Shown here: piece after piece, positions 1-8,317 of the stretch
How the letters are laid out: each line of letters opens with the position of its first letter
How positions within the stretch are numbered: position 1 is the first letter of the stretch
Source of the DNA: Aphanomyces cochlioides
Taxonomy: Eukaryota > Oomycota > Saprolegniomycetes > Saprolegniales > Verrucalvaceae
NCBI GenBank assembly: GCA_019828595.1
Contig: JAHQRK010000004.1
Span: 1 to 64,000 of the forward strand
Direction: 5' to 3'
Length of the DNA stretch: 64,000 nt
The notes under the pieces: generated by a model
What the model was told of the DNA's origin: nothing
Database searches by the model: none
Seen by the model: only the letters and a program-made list of their open reading frames with translations
Position numbers and translations under genes: made by a program

Positions 1-379
1 CCCCAAACCCCCAAACCCCCAAACCCCCAAACCCCCAAACCCCCAAACCCCCAAACCCCCAAACCCCCAAACCCCCAAACCCCCAAACCCCCAAACCCCC
101 AAACCCCAAACCCCCAAACCCCCAAACCCCCAAACCCCCCCCAAAAACCCCCAAACCCCCAAACCCCCAAACCCCCAAACCCCCAAACCCCCAAACCCCC
201 AAACCCCCAAACCCCCAAACCCCCAAACCCCCAAACCCCCAAACCCCCAAACCCCCAAACCCCCAAACCCCCAAACCCCCAAACCCCCAAACCCCCAAAC
301 CCCCAAACCCCCAAACCCCCAAACCCCCAAACCCCCAAACCCCCAAACCCCCAAACCCCCAAACCCCCAAACCCCCAAA
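1..379. repeat. telomere, C-rich strand, unit CCCCCAAA
   Basis: About 47 head-to-tail copies of the 8-nt unit CCCCCAAA begin at base 1 and stop at 379, where unique sequence starts. The C-rich strand reads inward, as expected for the left end of a chromosome. Two irregular units are visible: a four-C unit near 104-107 and an eight-C plus five-A unit near 134-147. The G strand would be TTTGGGGG. Bases 380-459 that follow are unique and hold no recognisable gene. Confidence 0.95.
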
Positions 380-459
380 CTACTAATATAGTACAACACA
401 TACATAATGCAGTTTTTACCCGACAGACACTGGGATATTTGGCATGTTGCACGACAGCC

Positions 460-2657
460 GTCGTGCAATTTCCAAATAAGAAATTTTGTCATTGAAGGTC
501 AGCATTCAAATTTATACAATAATCAAATGTACCGGATTGTGAGTCGATTTTGCACGACACGGTCGAGTAGTAGAATGCAGCGTTTCTATTGGGAAAATTT
601 CATTTGAAAATCTGCACGATGGAGTCCCGTTCTCGCCAAACATCGATGTTGGAAGTTCTCCGTGAAATGCGCGTCGCCAAGTCCACAAAGGCCGGGTACA
701 AGAGTGGCATCAATCAAATCAAGAAGTGGATATCTGCTCACGGGAGTCCCGACATGCTTACACCCACCTGATGGTAATATCAATTTGTTAGTTTTTCAGT
801 ACGGAGACTTCCGTGCTTTCATGCTTTGGATGTTCCAAAACACAAACAACAAACCAAATACACTGGCGAGCTACCGATCTGCGATTAAAGACCTTTACAA
901 GCGAGAAAATATTGAGGTTCCCTTGCATAATGACGTCGATATGAAAGACGTCTTTCAAGGTAAGACCATATTTGTCCAAAGAAAACGACTTTTGTAAGGA
1001 ATGCGGCGCCACCATGCAGAGCAGACGCAGTCTGGAGGTGTGAAACAGTCAGGGAAGCGCCCAATGAGCTATACGATGAATGAGAACATTTTTGCTGAGT
1101 CGATTAAGATGTTGGATGGTGGCTTTTCCCACCTCTTTCTGTCAATGTCATGAAATTTAATGTGCCGCTCTATGTCGACACAGACAATCCAAATCAGCCA
1201 TATATCTCGCGAAGAAGATGCTCTTGGGGTTGTCTTTTTCAAGAGAAAAACGGACCAAGCGGGTGAAAAAAGCCGAGATCCTCGCCATATTTATGCAAAT
1301 CCTTTCAATCCAAATACTTGCGTGGTTTTGGCGCTTGCAATTTACTTGGCAAGCCATCTCCAACTTACTCCTGGCTTGCTTTTTCCTGGTGGCAAGCAGC
1401 GTGATCGTTTTGGAAAAGTCCTTGCCCGCCTAGTTCAAACTATACTCAAAGAAAAAATACCCTTGATTGGTACCCACTCAATCCGCAAGGGTGTTGCGAC
1501 GATTGCCTGCTCTGGCAGTACATGTGGTCCCTCAATGGCAAGCGTGTGCTTGCGATGTGGATGGACGATGGGGCATGTGTTAGAGCGATACATCCATCAC
1601 GAGCGAGCTGGCGACCAGTACTTGGGTCGCGTTGTCGCTGGACTTCCAAATTACAAAACAGAATTTGCCACTCTGCCCCTACATTTTCCCAGTGTCGTTG
1701 TTCCAATTGTCCGATGTGGTGTTGGACTTGTCTTTCCTGTTCTGGCCAAAGAATCGTCTTGTTTTGACGTTCTCTGTCCTGCTCTGGCATCACTAGTTCA
1801 TCATTCAGAATGATTGGAAGCCAACCTCCCCCACAAGCACCCTTTGTATTCGTCTGCGTTGTTTACAAATGTGGATCTACTTGTTAGTCTGAAGGAACAT
1901 GTTACTTTGAGATCAAGCCAGCTTACTGCTACAGGAATTCCACCCCAAGTCTATCTCTACAAGCATATTGATCGAAATCACGAAGCTATTATGAGTCTAC
2001 CTGACGAGATATCTCGTCAACTCAAGGCGATTCTACAAGAGAATGGTGTAGCGTGTGGAAATATTACGCGTAAAGTGCTTGAATCTACTCTGTGTAATGT
2101 TCTGGGTCGTTTGGGCCATCATCATGACGTTGTACAACCTCCAATCTGCACTCCAGAGATCGGTCAAATGTTTGTTTGGAGTGGTAGAATGTCAAAGCTC
2201 TCCAAGGATTTTGAATTCCCAGCTGTGGATGCTTCCACGGCCTGGCGACTGTGGCTGCTTGGAAACAGAAAAAGGGGGCAGCCTCAATACAGATACATAG
2301 TGCCACTTGACTTGTCGACTTCCAAGTAGCGAAAGGTCTTATCGGACTGGAAATTTGTCTTGGCCAAATTCGAAGCTGCTTGTCGTCGGGCTGGCTTGGC
2401 GATACCAGAGAAATCTACAGAAGATGTTGTGAAGCTGCTTGAGCCAGTTAGCTTGTACATACGTGATGTACGCGCATCAGTTCCGTCCAAGCGCACTCGT
2501 AGAATCACGCAACTCAAGCTGGTGTCGCTGATCCGAACGCTCCGCAAAGCCACGTCAATCAATGATTTATAAATGACCAATAAAATATATGTCTGTGAAA
2601 ATAAAGTGAATTTCAGCCAATATCTAACAGTCAGCTCGTCGTCGTGCAAATTCCAAA
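460..2657 (+). mobile_element. Crypton element 1 (decayed), flanked by 17-bp direct repeats
   Basis: The 17-bp sequence GTCGTGCAATTTCCAAA at 460-476 recurs at 2641-2657 with one mismatch (A for T). Between the copies lies a tyrosine-recombinase gene and no other coding sequence. Cryptons move as circles by site-specific recombination and leave short direct repeats of the core site, with no inverted repeats. That is what is seen, though the boundaries are inferred from the repeat alone. Confidence 0.6.
619..2572 (+). pseudogene. Crypton tyrosine recombinase, broken
   Basis: This was a DNA recombinase for Crypton mobility. The ATG at 619 opens an N-terminal SAM-like DNA-binding region. The catalytic domain follows: an Arg in the MCRS segment near 1160, the GTHSIRKG box (His-x-x-Arg) near 1470, and the Tyr of LERYIHH near 1580. 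A tail with a FEFPAVDASTAWRLW-type stretch near 2210 resembles the GCR1 C-terminal DNA-binding domain of oomycete Cryptons. Lesions: a one-base frameshift near 766, and in-frame stops at 1151-1153 (TGA), 1811-1813 (TGA) and 2327-2329 (TAG). A 39-bp GT-AG intron at 960-998 keeps frame. Point lesions with no large deletion suggest moderate age. Confidence 0.8.
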
Positions 2658-3283
2658 CACAATACATCAAATTCTGTCAATTGTGGTCCAAAAGAATGTA
2701 CACTAAAAGAATGAGCTGCTGTCGCTGTTACCCCTCCCTGGGACTTGGGTGGTGAGTGCTACCACATGTTAGGCTGTGTTTTCACCCCATGTTTCACATA
2801 TCATCCACCGGAATTATGGTTTCCCGAAAGTATCCATCCCAGAATGCGAAGTATCGTTGCACAACAGAAATATTACACCACGGTCGCGTTAACAGTTCTA
2901 TGGGTGCTCATTCTACTGTCCCTCGTCAAATGTACTACCCAAGCCGGGTTTTGAACCCACCTATAGGTAATATGCCCGATGTCATAACATTTTCCCTTGT
3001 CAAAATGCGCAACAAAAAATCTATATAACAGGTCTGTGCACAAGATAGTCAGTTAAATCGACGGCGTGGGGCACATGCAGAAGTGCTTCCAAGCCGAGGA
3101 AATCGACGAGCAAGATACAATGAGACAGACGATGATGGCTTCTTCTATCCATTGCGAGCTCTTCCACAGAAAGCCATGAAGATAGAAGAACGACTCGACT
3201 TGTGACGCTGAAATTCTGCGTTTCGGTCATCGCATGGACCTCTGTCCTGGGATTGGTCTAGCCAATTTTTGAGGGCATTCGAA
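2658..3283. other. no gene seen
   Basis: Short unconvincing ORFs only. A GGGTTTTGAACCC stretch near 2950 looks like a tRNA T-arm, but no acceptor or anticodon arm pairs with it. Confidence 0.5.
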
Positions 3284-3610
3284 ATGGCTCATTTCCACAT
3301 TTGCCAGCCTTTGAAGATGCTAACTGCCATCCAGCAAGAACTCGCCGACGTCAAGAAAGCCGTGCAGCAGAAGACTGAAGACTTCGACCAAGTCATCGAG
3401 TTTTTTGGGAAGGCGATCCAAGATTTACGATGCGTTGCCGAGCGATACCAGCAGAAGAACCGCGACTTGCTGGCCGAGCTCTTGGAAGCTCGACGAAGCA
3501 TTCACGACATCTCTTTCCAGGTGATTTTGCACAAGAAGAACCTCGAGGCTGCCAATGTCCATCGACAGCGGAAATTAGCCTCCATAAGACATACTAGTAT
3601 TGAAAAATGA
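3284..3610 (+). CDS. small coiled-coil protein, unrecognised
   Basis: A 108-codon ORF starts at the ATG at 3284 (MAHFHICQP). It is rich in Glu, Lys, Gln and Ala with heptad-like spacing of Leu, Ile and Val, especially from about residue 12 to 80, which suggests an alpha-helical coiled coil. No enzymatic motif, signal peptide or membrane segment is visible. It lies between a Crypton and a Ty3/gypsy fragment, so it may be an accessory ORF of a decayed element rather than a host gene. The predicted protein resembles in style, but not clearly in sequence, the coiled-coil ORF at 4588-5108. Function unknown. Confidence 0.4.
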   Translation: MAHFHICQPLKMLTAIQQELADVKKAVQQKTEDFDQVIEFFGKAIQDLRCVAERYQQKNRDLLAELLEARRSIHDISFQVILHKKNLEAANVHRQRKLASIRHTSIEK

Positions 3611-4029
3611 ACATGTATTCTGGTATTATACATAAATTTCGCAGTGTATGGAAGTCTGAGTACGCTTGTTTCATGCTTTTGTTCCTCTTGAAATACTAAT
3701 GAAATTTCTCCAATTACATATTTTCTAGCCAATAATTATATTCTTTGTACAACCAATGAAATGCTGTAAATGGATATTGCTCACCGGGTCTCAAAATATA
3801 AGTTTTTGTATTGGACCCAAGTCCGGACCCAATATGAATCCAGGTAAAATATCCACTAGATATTGTTTATTATTAGTTTCATTGTGTGTTGTTAATACAA
3901 ACGTGTGTGAACGTCAGATTATCCTGTGTGTTTTTAATTTATTTTTGTGTGGCGTTCAGCAAATGGTGTGTGACAATTTTGGGTCCTCTTGGAGAAATCA
4001 CAAGATTTTATCGATCAATGGAAGTTTAG
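3611..4029. other. AT-rich spacer
   Basis: No coding signal beyond chance. The region precedes the Ty3/gypsy fragment and may be its decayed upstream pol or linker sequence. Confidence 0.4.
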
Positions 4030-4318
4030 TAAAGGAAGAAAGCGACAACTCAAGCGACGGATGGATCCTCAAGATTACGACAGTCAAGGAAGTTCAAGAA
4101 AACCTTCACCCTGCCATCAAAACACTCATAACAAAGTATAAAGTTGTGTTTCCTAAAGAACTTCCCGACGCATGCCTCCAAAAAAGGAATTGAATTCGAT
4201 TTGACTAAGCGTCCCGATGCCAAGCCACATATCGACCACCATTTCGTCTATCTCAAGTCGAACAAGCATCTCTGGACAAGTTCATCAGCGAACTTGAAAG
4301 AAAAGGATGGATTCAATC
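4030..4318 (+). pseudogene. Ty3/gypsy reverse-transcriptase N-terminal fragment
   Basis: The translation contains LITKYKVVFPKELPD, then FDLTKRPDAKPH, then ISELERKGWIQS. In order these match the start of Ty3/gypsy reverse transcriptases (LLxxYxDVFPxELP, then IDLxPGAKP, then LLxKGxIRPS). At least two frame changes are needed, near 4190 and near 4258. The fragment stops abruptly at 4318, exactly where a perfect hairpin begins, and the polymerase core is absent. It is a dead scrap of an LTR retrotransposon. Confidence 0.7.
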
Positions 4319-4365
4319 GTTACAGCATAGAGCTCGCCTGAGCTTGGCGAGCTCTATGCTGTAAC
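4319..4365. repeat. perfect 20-bp-arm hairpin
   Basis: The arm GTTACAGCATAGAGCTCGCC (4319-4338) is exactly reverse-complemented at 4346-4365 with a 7-nt loop TGAGCTT between. It immediately follows the truncated Ty3/gypsy fragment. Confidence 0.9.
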
Positions 4366-4457
4366 TGTACCTACCCCCTATCATTATGGACTTAGCTCGC
4401 CTGAGCTTGGCGAGCTCTATGCTGTAACTGTACCCTACCCCCCTATACTATGGACTT
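4331..4457. repeat. two tandem 63/64-bp units overlapping the hairpin
   Basis: Unit 4331-4393 is repeated at 4394-4457 with small differences (an extra C in each of two C-runs, and a changed TATCATTATGG/TATACTATGG end). Each unit carries the second hairpin arm, so several alternative foldbacks are possible. Confidence 0.85.
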
Positions 4458-4587
4458 AGAAGAATGAGCCGTGTAACGTCTCACTCTTATCCCTAATATC
4501 CATGGATTTCCACGGAAGTATTAATTTATACAGGTTATCCGGAACGGAACAATTAACCGGACGACTGTTGACAACAGTCACAACCGT

Positions 4588-5108
4588 ATGGAAAAAACAA
4601 CCGTACCTATCCTTACTCCTTTCATTTCTCAAATTACCATGCCTTCATCAACCCTTTCAAGAAACGCGTGGTCAATCGTAGTCGGACCGTTGGGCGAATA
4701 CTTGATGAAGGAGAACAGCGCGCTCCAACAAGAACAAGCCGCAATGCGTCAGCGAATCATTGTTTGTGCAACTCAAAGGCAGCGAATAGTCGATACTACG
4801 AAGATATCATTCGAGACCAAGACATCGAACTCACAAGAGCACGTCAAGAAGTGATTCAATTGCGAATGCAATTATCAAGAGCCCACTACAAGACAGCACG
4901 TGCAAACATGAAGAAGCATTCAGCAATACGTTTGGCGAAGTCTGTCAACTTACAAAACAAGCGATTCCAGGCCATAGCCAGTGCGAACAATGCCAAGGTA
5001 GCCATGCGAGCCATTCCAGACACCTTTTTCTATCCCCTGGAAAGCGACTCGGAGAGCGACAGTGGTCTATCAAGCACGGAAGAAGTAGAAAACCCAGACG
5101 ATGCTTAG
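4588..5108 (+). pseudogene. coiled-coil protein, one frameshift, unrecognised
   Basis: An ATG at 4588 opens a frame that runs through LGEYLMKENSALQQEQAAMRQR, then the plausible protein continues in another frame from about 4795 (YYEDIIRDQDIELTRARQEV) to a TAG ending at 5108. The joined product would be about 170 residues: a Ser/Thr-rich start, a long charged helix likely to form a coiled coil, and an acidic Ser-rich tail (SDSESDSGLSSTEE). The change of frame is a single base with no GT-AG intron that fits. It converges on the capsid-like ORF at 5302-6099, leaving about 190 bp between them. The family is not recognised; it could be virus- or transposon-derived. Confidence 0.4.
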
Positions 5109-5301
5109 TGTTAACGTCTAATAGCAGGTCTTCTTCTGTATGTTGTAACTGCAACTGATTTTGGCTTTCGGTCAGGCAATCTATGACGACGGCAGTCATC
5201 TCCCCCAGTGTATTGAGGGCCCCTTGCACGTGGACGTCTAGGAGCAGGCAATGGTCTTCCTCTTCTTGATCTTGTTGAAACCATGCAAAATAAGAAATGT
5301 A

Positions 5302-6099
5302 TTAATCAGTGACTTGTGCAGCCAAGTTAGTAAAGACTTCGTCTGCTCCAGGTTCCAGGTACTGAAATTTGGCTTCGAGGTCTTTCCACTGGACGTGAAA
5401 TACAAGTTCAATGTCATAGTTGAGGAGAAAGGTGCTAGCTGTAGCACTGCGTTCGCTTCGTTGTAGGATGAATGTTGCCATTTCGTGCATGGATGGAACT
5501 TCAGTTGTTCGATGCCAGGTTTCCTTGTACTCGTCTTCTGCGACATCGTTGACGACAGTCTTGTTGCCTTGGCGATATTCCCCAGTAAAGACAATGTCAC
5601 GGCTGAATAGCCCCTTCTCTGTTGCAGAGGTGTTGTAGGATCGAATGCTCTTGTAGTGCGCATGTCGATGGAGTTTCCGATATTTTGAGTAAATCACACC
5701 AGGAGTTCCTTCAGTGGTCACAAATGGAGGACATTGCTGGCCGTGATGGTAGCACCAGATATCAGCTTCTTGATCGTTGGAGTCGTTTGTCCAAAAGCGC
5801 ACACGATAGTGAGAGGATAAGACTGTCCAGTAGCGATAAATGTTGGACCAAAACTCACGCATAATAGGGCGTTCTCGGCTTCCAGCACCGTCTGCAGTTT
5901 GTGCGGCAGGTGTTGGGTCTTCAGTATACGTGTACGTTGTGATCGTGTCCCAAATGGAGTTCAATCGAATCGTCACATTCTTCACAGCGGTAGCTCCAGT
6001 TCCAGTAGCAAGGGTCAAGGACCCAGTGGTGTAATATGGCAAGATTGTGTTTTGCGTGTCCATAAAAGGACGCAGACGAGGGGCATAGAACGGATCCAC
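5302..6099 (-). CDS. CRESS-DNA virus-like capsid protein, 5'-truncated (endogenous viral element)
   Basis: This uninterrupted frame of about 265 codons reads leftward to the stop at 5302. Several features match jelly-roll capsids of circular Rep-encoding ssDNA viruses. There is an N-terminal TIRLNSIWD box; then a Trp/Tyr-rich FWSNIYRYWTVLSSHYRVRF segment equivalent to the family's WxxLYxxYxV strand; then a KYRKLHRHAHYKSIR region; a TWHRTTEVPS turn; and a C-terminal strand with LNYDIELVFHVQWKDL. The listed start is a GTG; the first in-frame ATG is at 6063-6061. An in-frame TAA lies just upstream, and the Copia-bearing tandem array begins at 6121, so the N-terminal basic arm is missing. No Rep gene or origin nonanucleotide is present. 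A host protein of similar fold is a weaker alternative. An open frame over this length is notable amid so many pseudogenes. Confidence 0.6.
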   Translation of the reverse strand: MDPFYAPRLRPFMDTQNTILPYYTTGSLTLATGTGATAVKNVTIRLNSIWDTITTYTYTEDPTPAAQTADGAGSRERPIMREFWSNIYRYWTVLSSHYRVRFWTNDSNDQEADIWCYHHGQQCPPFVTTEGTPGVIYSKYRKLHRHAHYKSIRSYNTSATEKGLFSRDIVFTGEYRQGNKTVVNDVAEDEYKETWHRTTEVPSMHEMATFILQRSERSATASTFLLNYDIELVFHVQWKDLEAKFQYLEPGADEVFTNLAAQVTD

Positions 6100-6126
6100 A
6101 CTTGATTCGGAGCCATCGGTTCGTTA

Positions 6127-6504
6127 ATGCCACATCGCTTTTGGTTGGTGTTGAGGGGCGTTTACGCTCGATTCCTAAGTCGTAAACTGCATTACAACAT
6201 TCACCCGTATTATCTCCTTAGCTTGCAGGTACACGCACACACGCAGTATGTAGAGGGTGTGGCTCAAACGAGGTTGAAAAGGAAGTAAGAACAACCAGTT
6301 TATCATCGCCACGAGTCAACCGACTACACGTTTGGGCTCTCACAACCACGCATTCTCTAGTTATACATAGTGTAAGATAATTCTCTTAATGCTATCTCTA
6401 CAGCGAGTTTGTGCGCCAATTGATCCCTTAGGACGATGGCAAAGCCAATTGTAGTTCAGCCAAGATCGTGCGGCTCGTGCTTAGAGCCGACGCCAATCAT
6501 ACCA
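6127..6504 (-). repeat. Copia LTR (unit 1 copy; repeated in every unit)
   Basis: A 378-bp block starts TGCCACATCG and ends ATCATACCA, giving TG...CA ends. On the minus strand it follows the pol stop by about 30 bp, with a purine-rich GAGAAGAGG tract immediately before it. That is the 3'-LTR/polypurine arrangement of an LTR retrotransposon. Copies recur at the same offset in all seven units. No matching 5' LTR is seen, so the ends are inferred. Confidence 0.55.
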
Positions 6505-6533
6505 TGACCTCTTCTCATGATACCTAGATTAAC

Positions 6534-7740
6534 TTAATCATATGTCCTACTGGCTTCAGAACCCTGCACGAGCCTCGGGGCTGGCTGCCCTACGGCTAAC
6601 ACTCCCACTAAGAGCTCACTGGGATCCTTAACACCCAATTTAGCCCTTAGAGTAATGAATTGGCGTTTTTGAAGTGCTTTAGTTAGAATATCTGCAATCA
6701 TTTCCTTGGAAGGACAAAACATGATTTCGGTTTTCTTGCTTTCAAAGAGATCTCGGGTAAAGAGATGACGAATATCAACATGTTTCGTTCCTTTATGATT
6801 ACCAGGATTCTTTACACATGCAATTGCTGCTCTACTATCGCTCCAAACTTTAATCGGCCTTTTCATTTTAACTCCCATTTCTGTTATAAGAGCGTATATC
6901 CATTCGCGTTCCTTACAGCCTTCACTGAAATCTATTAGCTCCGACTCCACTGTGGAGAGAGCATTGCAATGCTTGGAGCTTGCCCAACAGACACAAATCC
7001 CAGCCACCCGGATAACATATCCGGTGACAGATTAACGATCTTTCGATTGAATCGCGAAAGAATTGTCAGTAAACACATCATAAGCTATGTCATTCTCATT
7101 GCCGCTGGGGTATAACCCATAGGTAGACGTTCCTTTCAAGTATCTTAGGATCCTCGATGCCGCTAGCCAAAGAAAACGACTCAAGTCTCTTACTGCATCA
7201 GCTATGTCAGATCTTGTTCCTCTAACCAGATATTTTAAGGATCCAATGAGCCCCCCTGAAGTCGTATGGTTGAGATTCAATCTGTTCCTTTGACATGTTT
7301 CTTTCAGGTTTCAGATCTTGGCCGACAACCTGTGGTATCGACACAGGAGTACAATTAACCATTCCATACTTCACCAATAGGTCAGTAATGTACTTATATT
7401 GGGTAATTGTCATTACACGCTTCTGGCAATCTCATTTCACCTCCATTTTGAGAATGAAATTGATGTCACCTAAATCTTTCATTTTAAATCGTCTGGAGAG
7501 TTCAGACTTTATCCACTGCATGCTTGACATGCTTGGAGAAACGATGGTAATATCGTCGACGTAAACAACTAAAATAACCCAATTGGATGATTGCATTACA
7601 TCCGCTAAGTCTCCCACTTACGCAAATACAGTACACTTTGTAACACTATACAAAACCTAATCCCGTGAGAAAGGCATGCAATACATTGTACCATATACGT
7701 GGAGCCTGTCTGAGACCGTACTGGCTCTTACGTAATTTCA
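6534..7740 (-). pseudogene. Copia pol 3' part: reverse transcriptase palm and RNase H (unit 1)
   Basis: Read leftward, the fragments carry VVYVDDITIV (the YVDD catalytic box of reverse transcriptase) near 7555, MKDLGDINFILKMEV near 7445, GGLIGSLKYLVRGTRSDIADAV near 7230, and the Copia RNase H end (ESELIDFSEGCKE, VWSDSRAAIACVKNP, THVDIRH-like and ADILTKAL) at 7007-6534. Stops or frame changes separate these blocks at about 7617, 7430 and 7020. The same breaks recur in units 2-7 (RNase H ORFs at 8731-9204, 10927-11400, 13124-13597, 15321-15794, 17518-17991 and 19715-20188). Confidence 0.9.
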
Positions 7741-7755
7741 GCACTTTGCTGGCGT

Positions 7756-8317
7756 ATGAGCCCGCAGTACGTTGCGCGCGTCGTTCCTCGCTTCAGGGAT
7801 CAGGGTACGCAGTTTCTTGATGACCACGTTTTGGAACGAGCAGAGTCGGTAGATGTCAACGCGCAACTTGACCGCTTCGCTGGGAGTCGAGAATAAATCC
7901 GCGATGGATTCGGCAGTCGCTAATTGGTGTACGCTTGAAACGCGATTGTTGCTTCTAGGCATTTATAGATTATTCGTAGACTGTGTATGTATAATTCACA
8001 AGACTAGTACTTTACACCTTCAGTCGAGTGGCGATTCTGCTCAAAAGAGACTAACAACGCGGACCCACTCGTGGAGAATTACTGTAATGTAAAGTAAAAA
8101 CACCACACAACCGCTTTGAGAAGACAGTTGGAATACCTTGGCAAACAAGGTTGAGGGACAGGGACAGAGAGGGACACCCAGAGACACAGGGGAAAAGGCA
8201 GAGGCAACCAAGAAGTGTTATCAAATATAGCACACTAGGCGGAGGAAGGCAAATTGTAGAATGAATTAGATCTCCTTAACTCTCTCTAATCTAGCACATC
8301 CTGTACTTGTAGCCACA
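7756..8317. other. 562-bp non-Copia passenger segment (unit 1), with a 74-codon ORF on minus
   Basis: This part of each unit is not continuous with the single-copy Copia at 20937. On the minus strand at 7962-7738 it holds an ATG-started 74-codon ORF. The protein is helical and charged (ATAESIADLFSTPSEAVKL, then FQNVVIKKLRTLIPEA), and its last three codons come from the Copia side of the junction. I do not recognise it; it could be an exon fragment of a host gene. The ORF recurs in the other five full units (9933-10157, 12131-12355, 14328-14552, 16525-16749 and 18722-18946). Confidence 0.5.

Larger units (their letters stand above)
6121..8317 (-). repeat. array unit 1
   Basis: The LTR lies at 6127-6504 (TG...CA ends), Copia pol at 6534-7755 on the minus strand and the non-Copia segment at 7756-8317. 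A unique T near 7513 changes one codon relative to the other units. The left edge abuts the capsid-like ORF. Confidence 0.95.

Noticed and set aside
2940..2990. tRNA-like T-arm GGGTTTTGAACCC
   Set aside because: No matching acceptor, D or anticodon arm at the right distance on either strand.
4319..4365. hairpin as a CRESS virus replication origin
   Set aside because: The loop TGAGCTT lacks the nonanucleotide expected at such origins, and it adjoins a gypsy fragment, not the capsid ORF.
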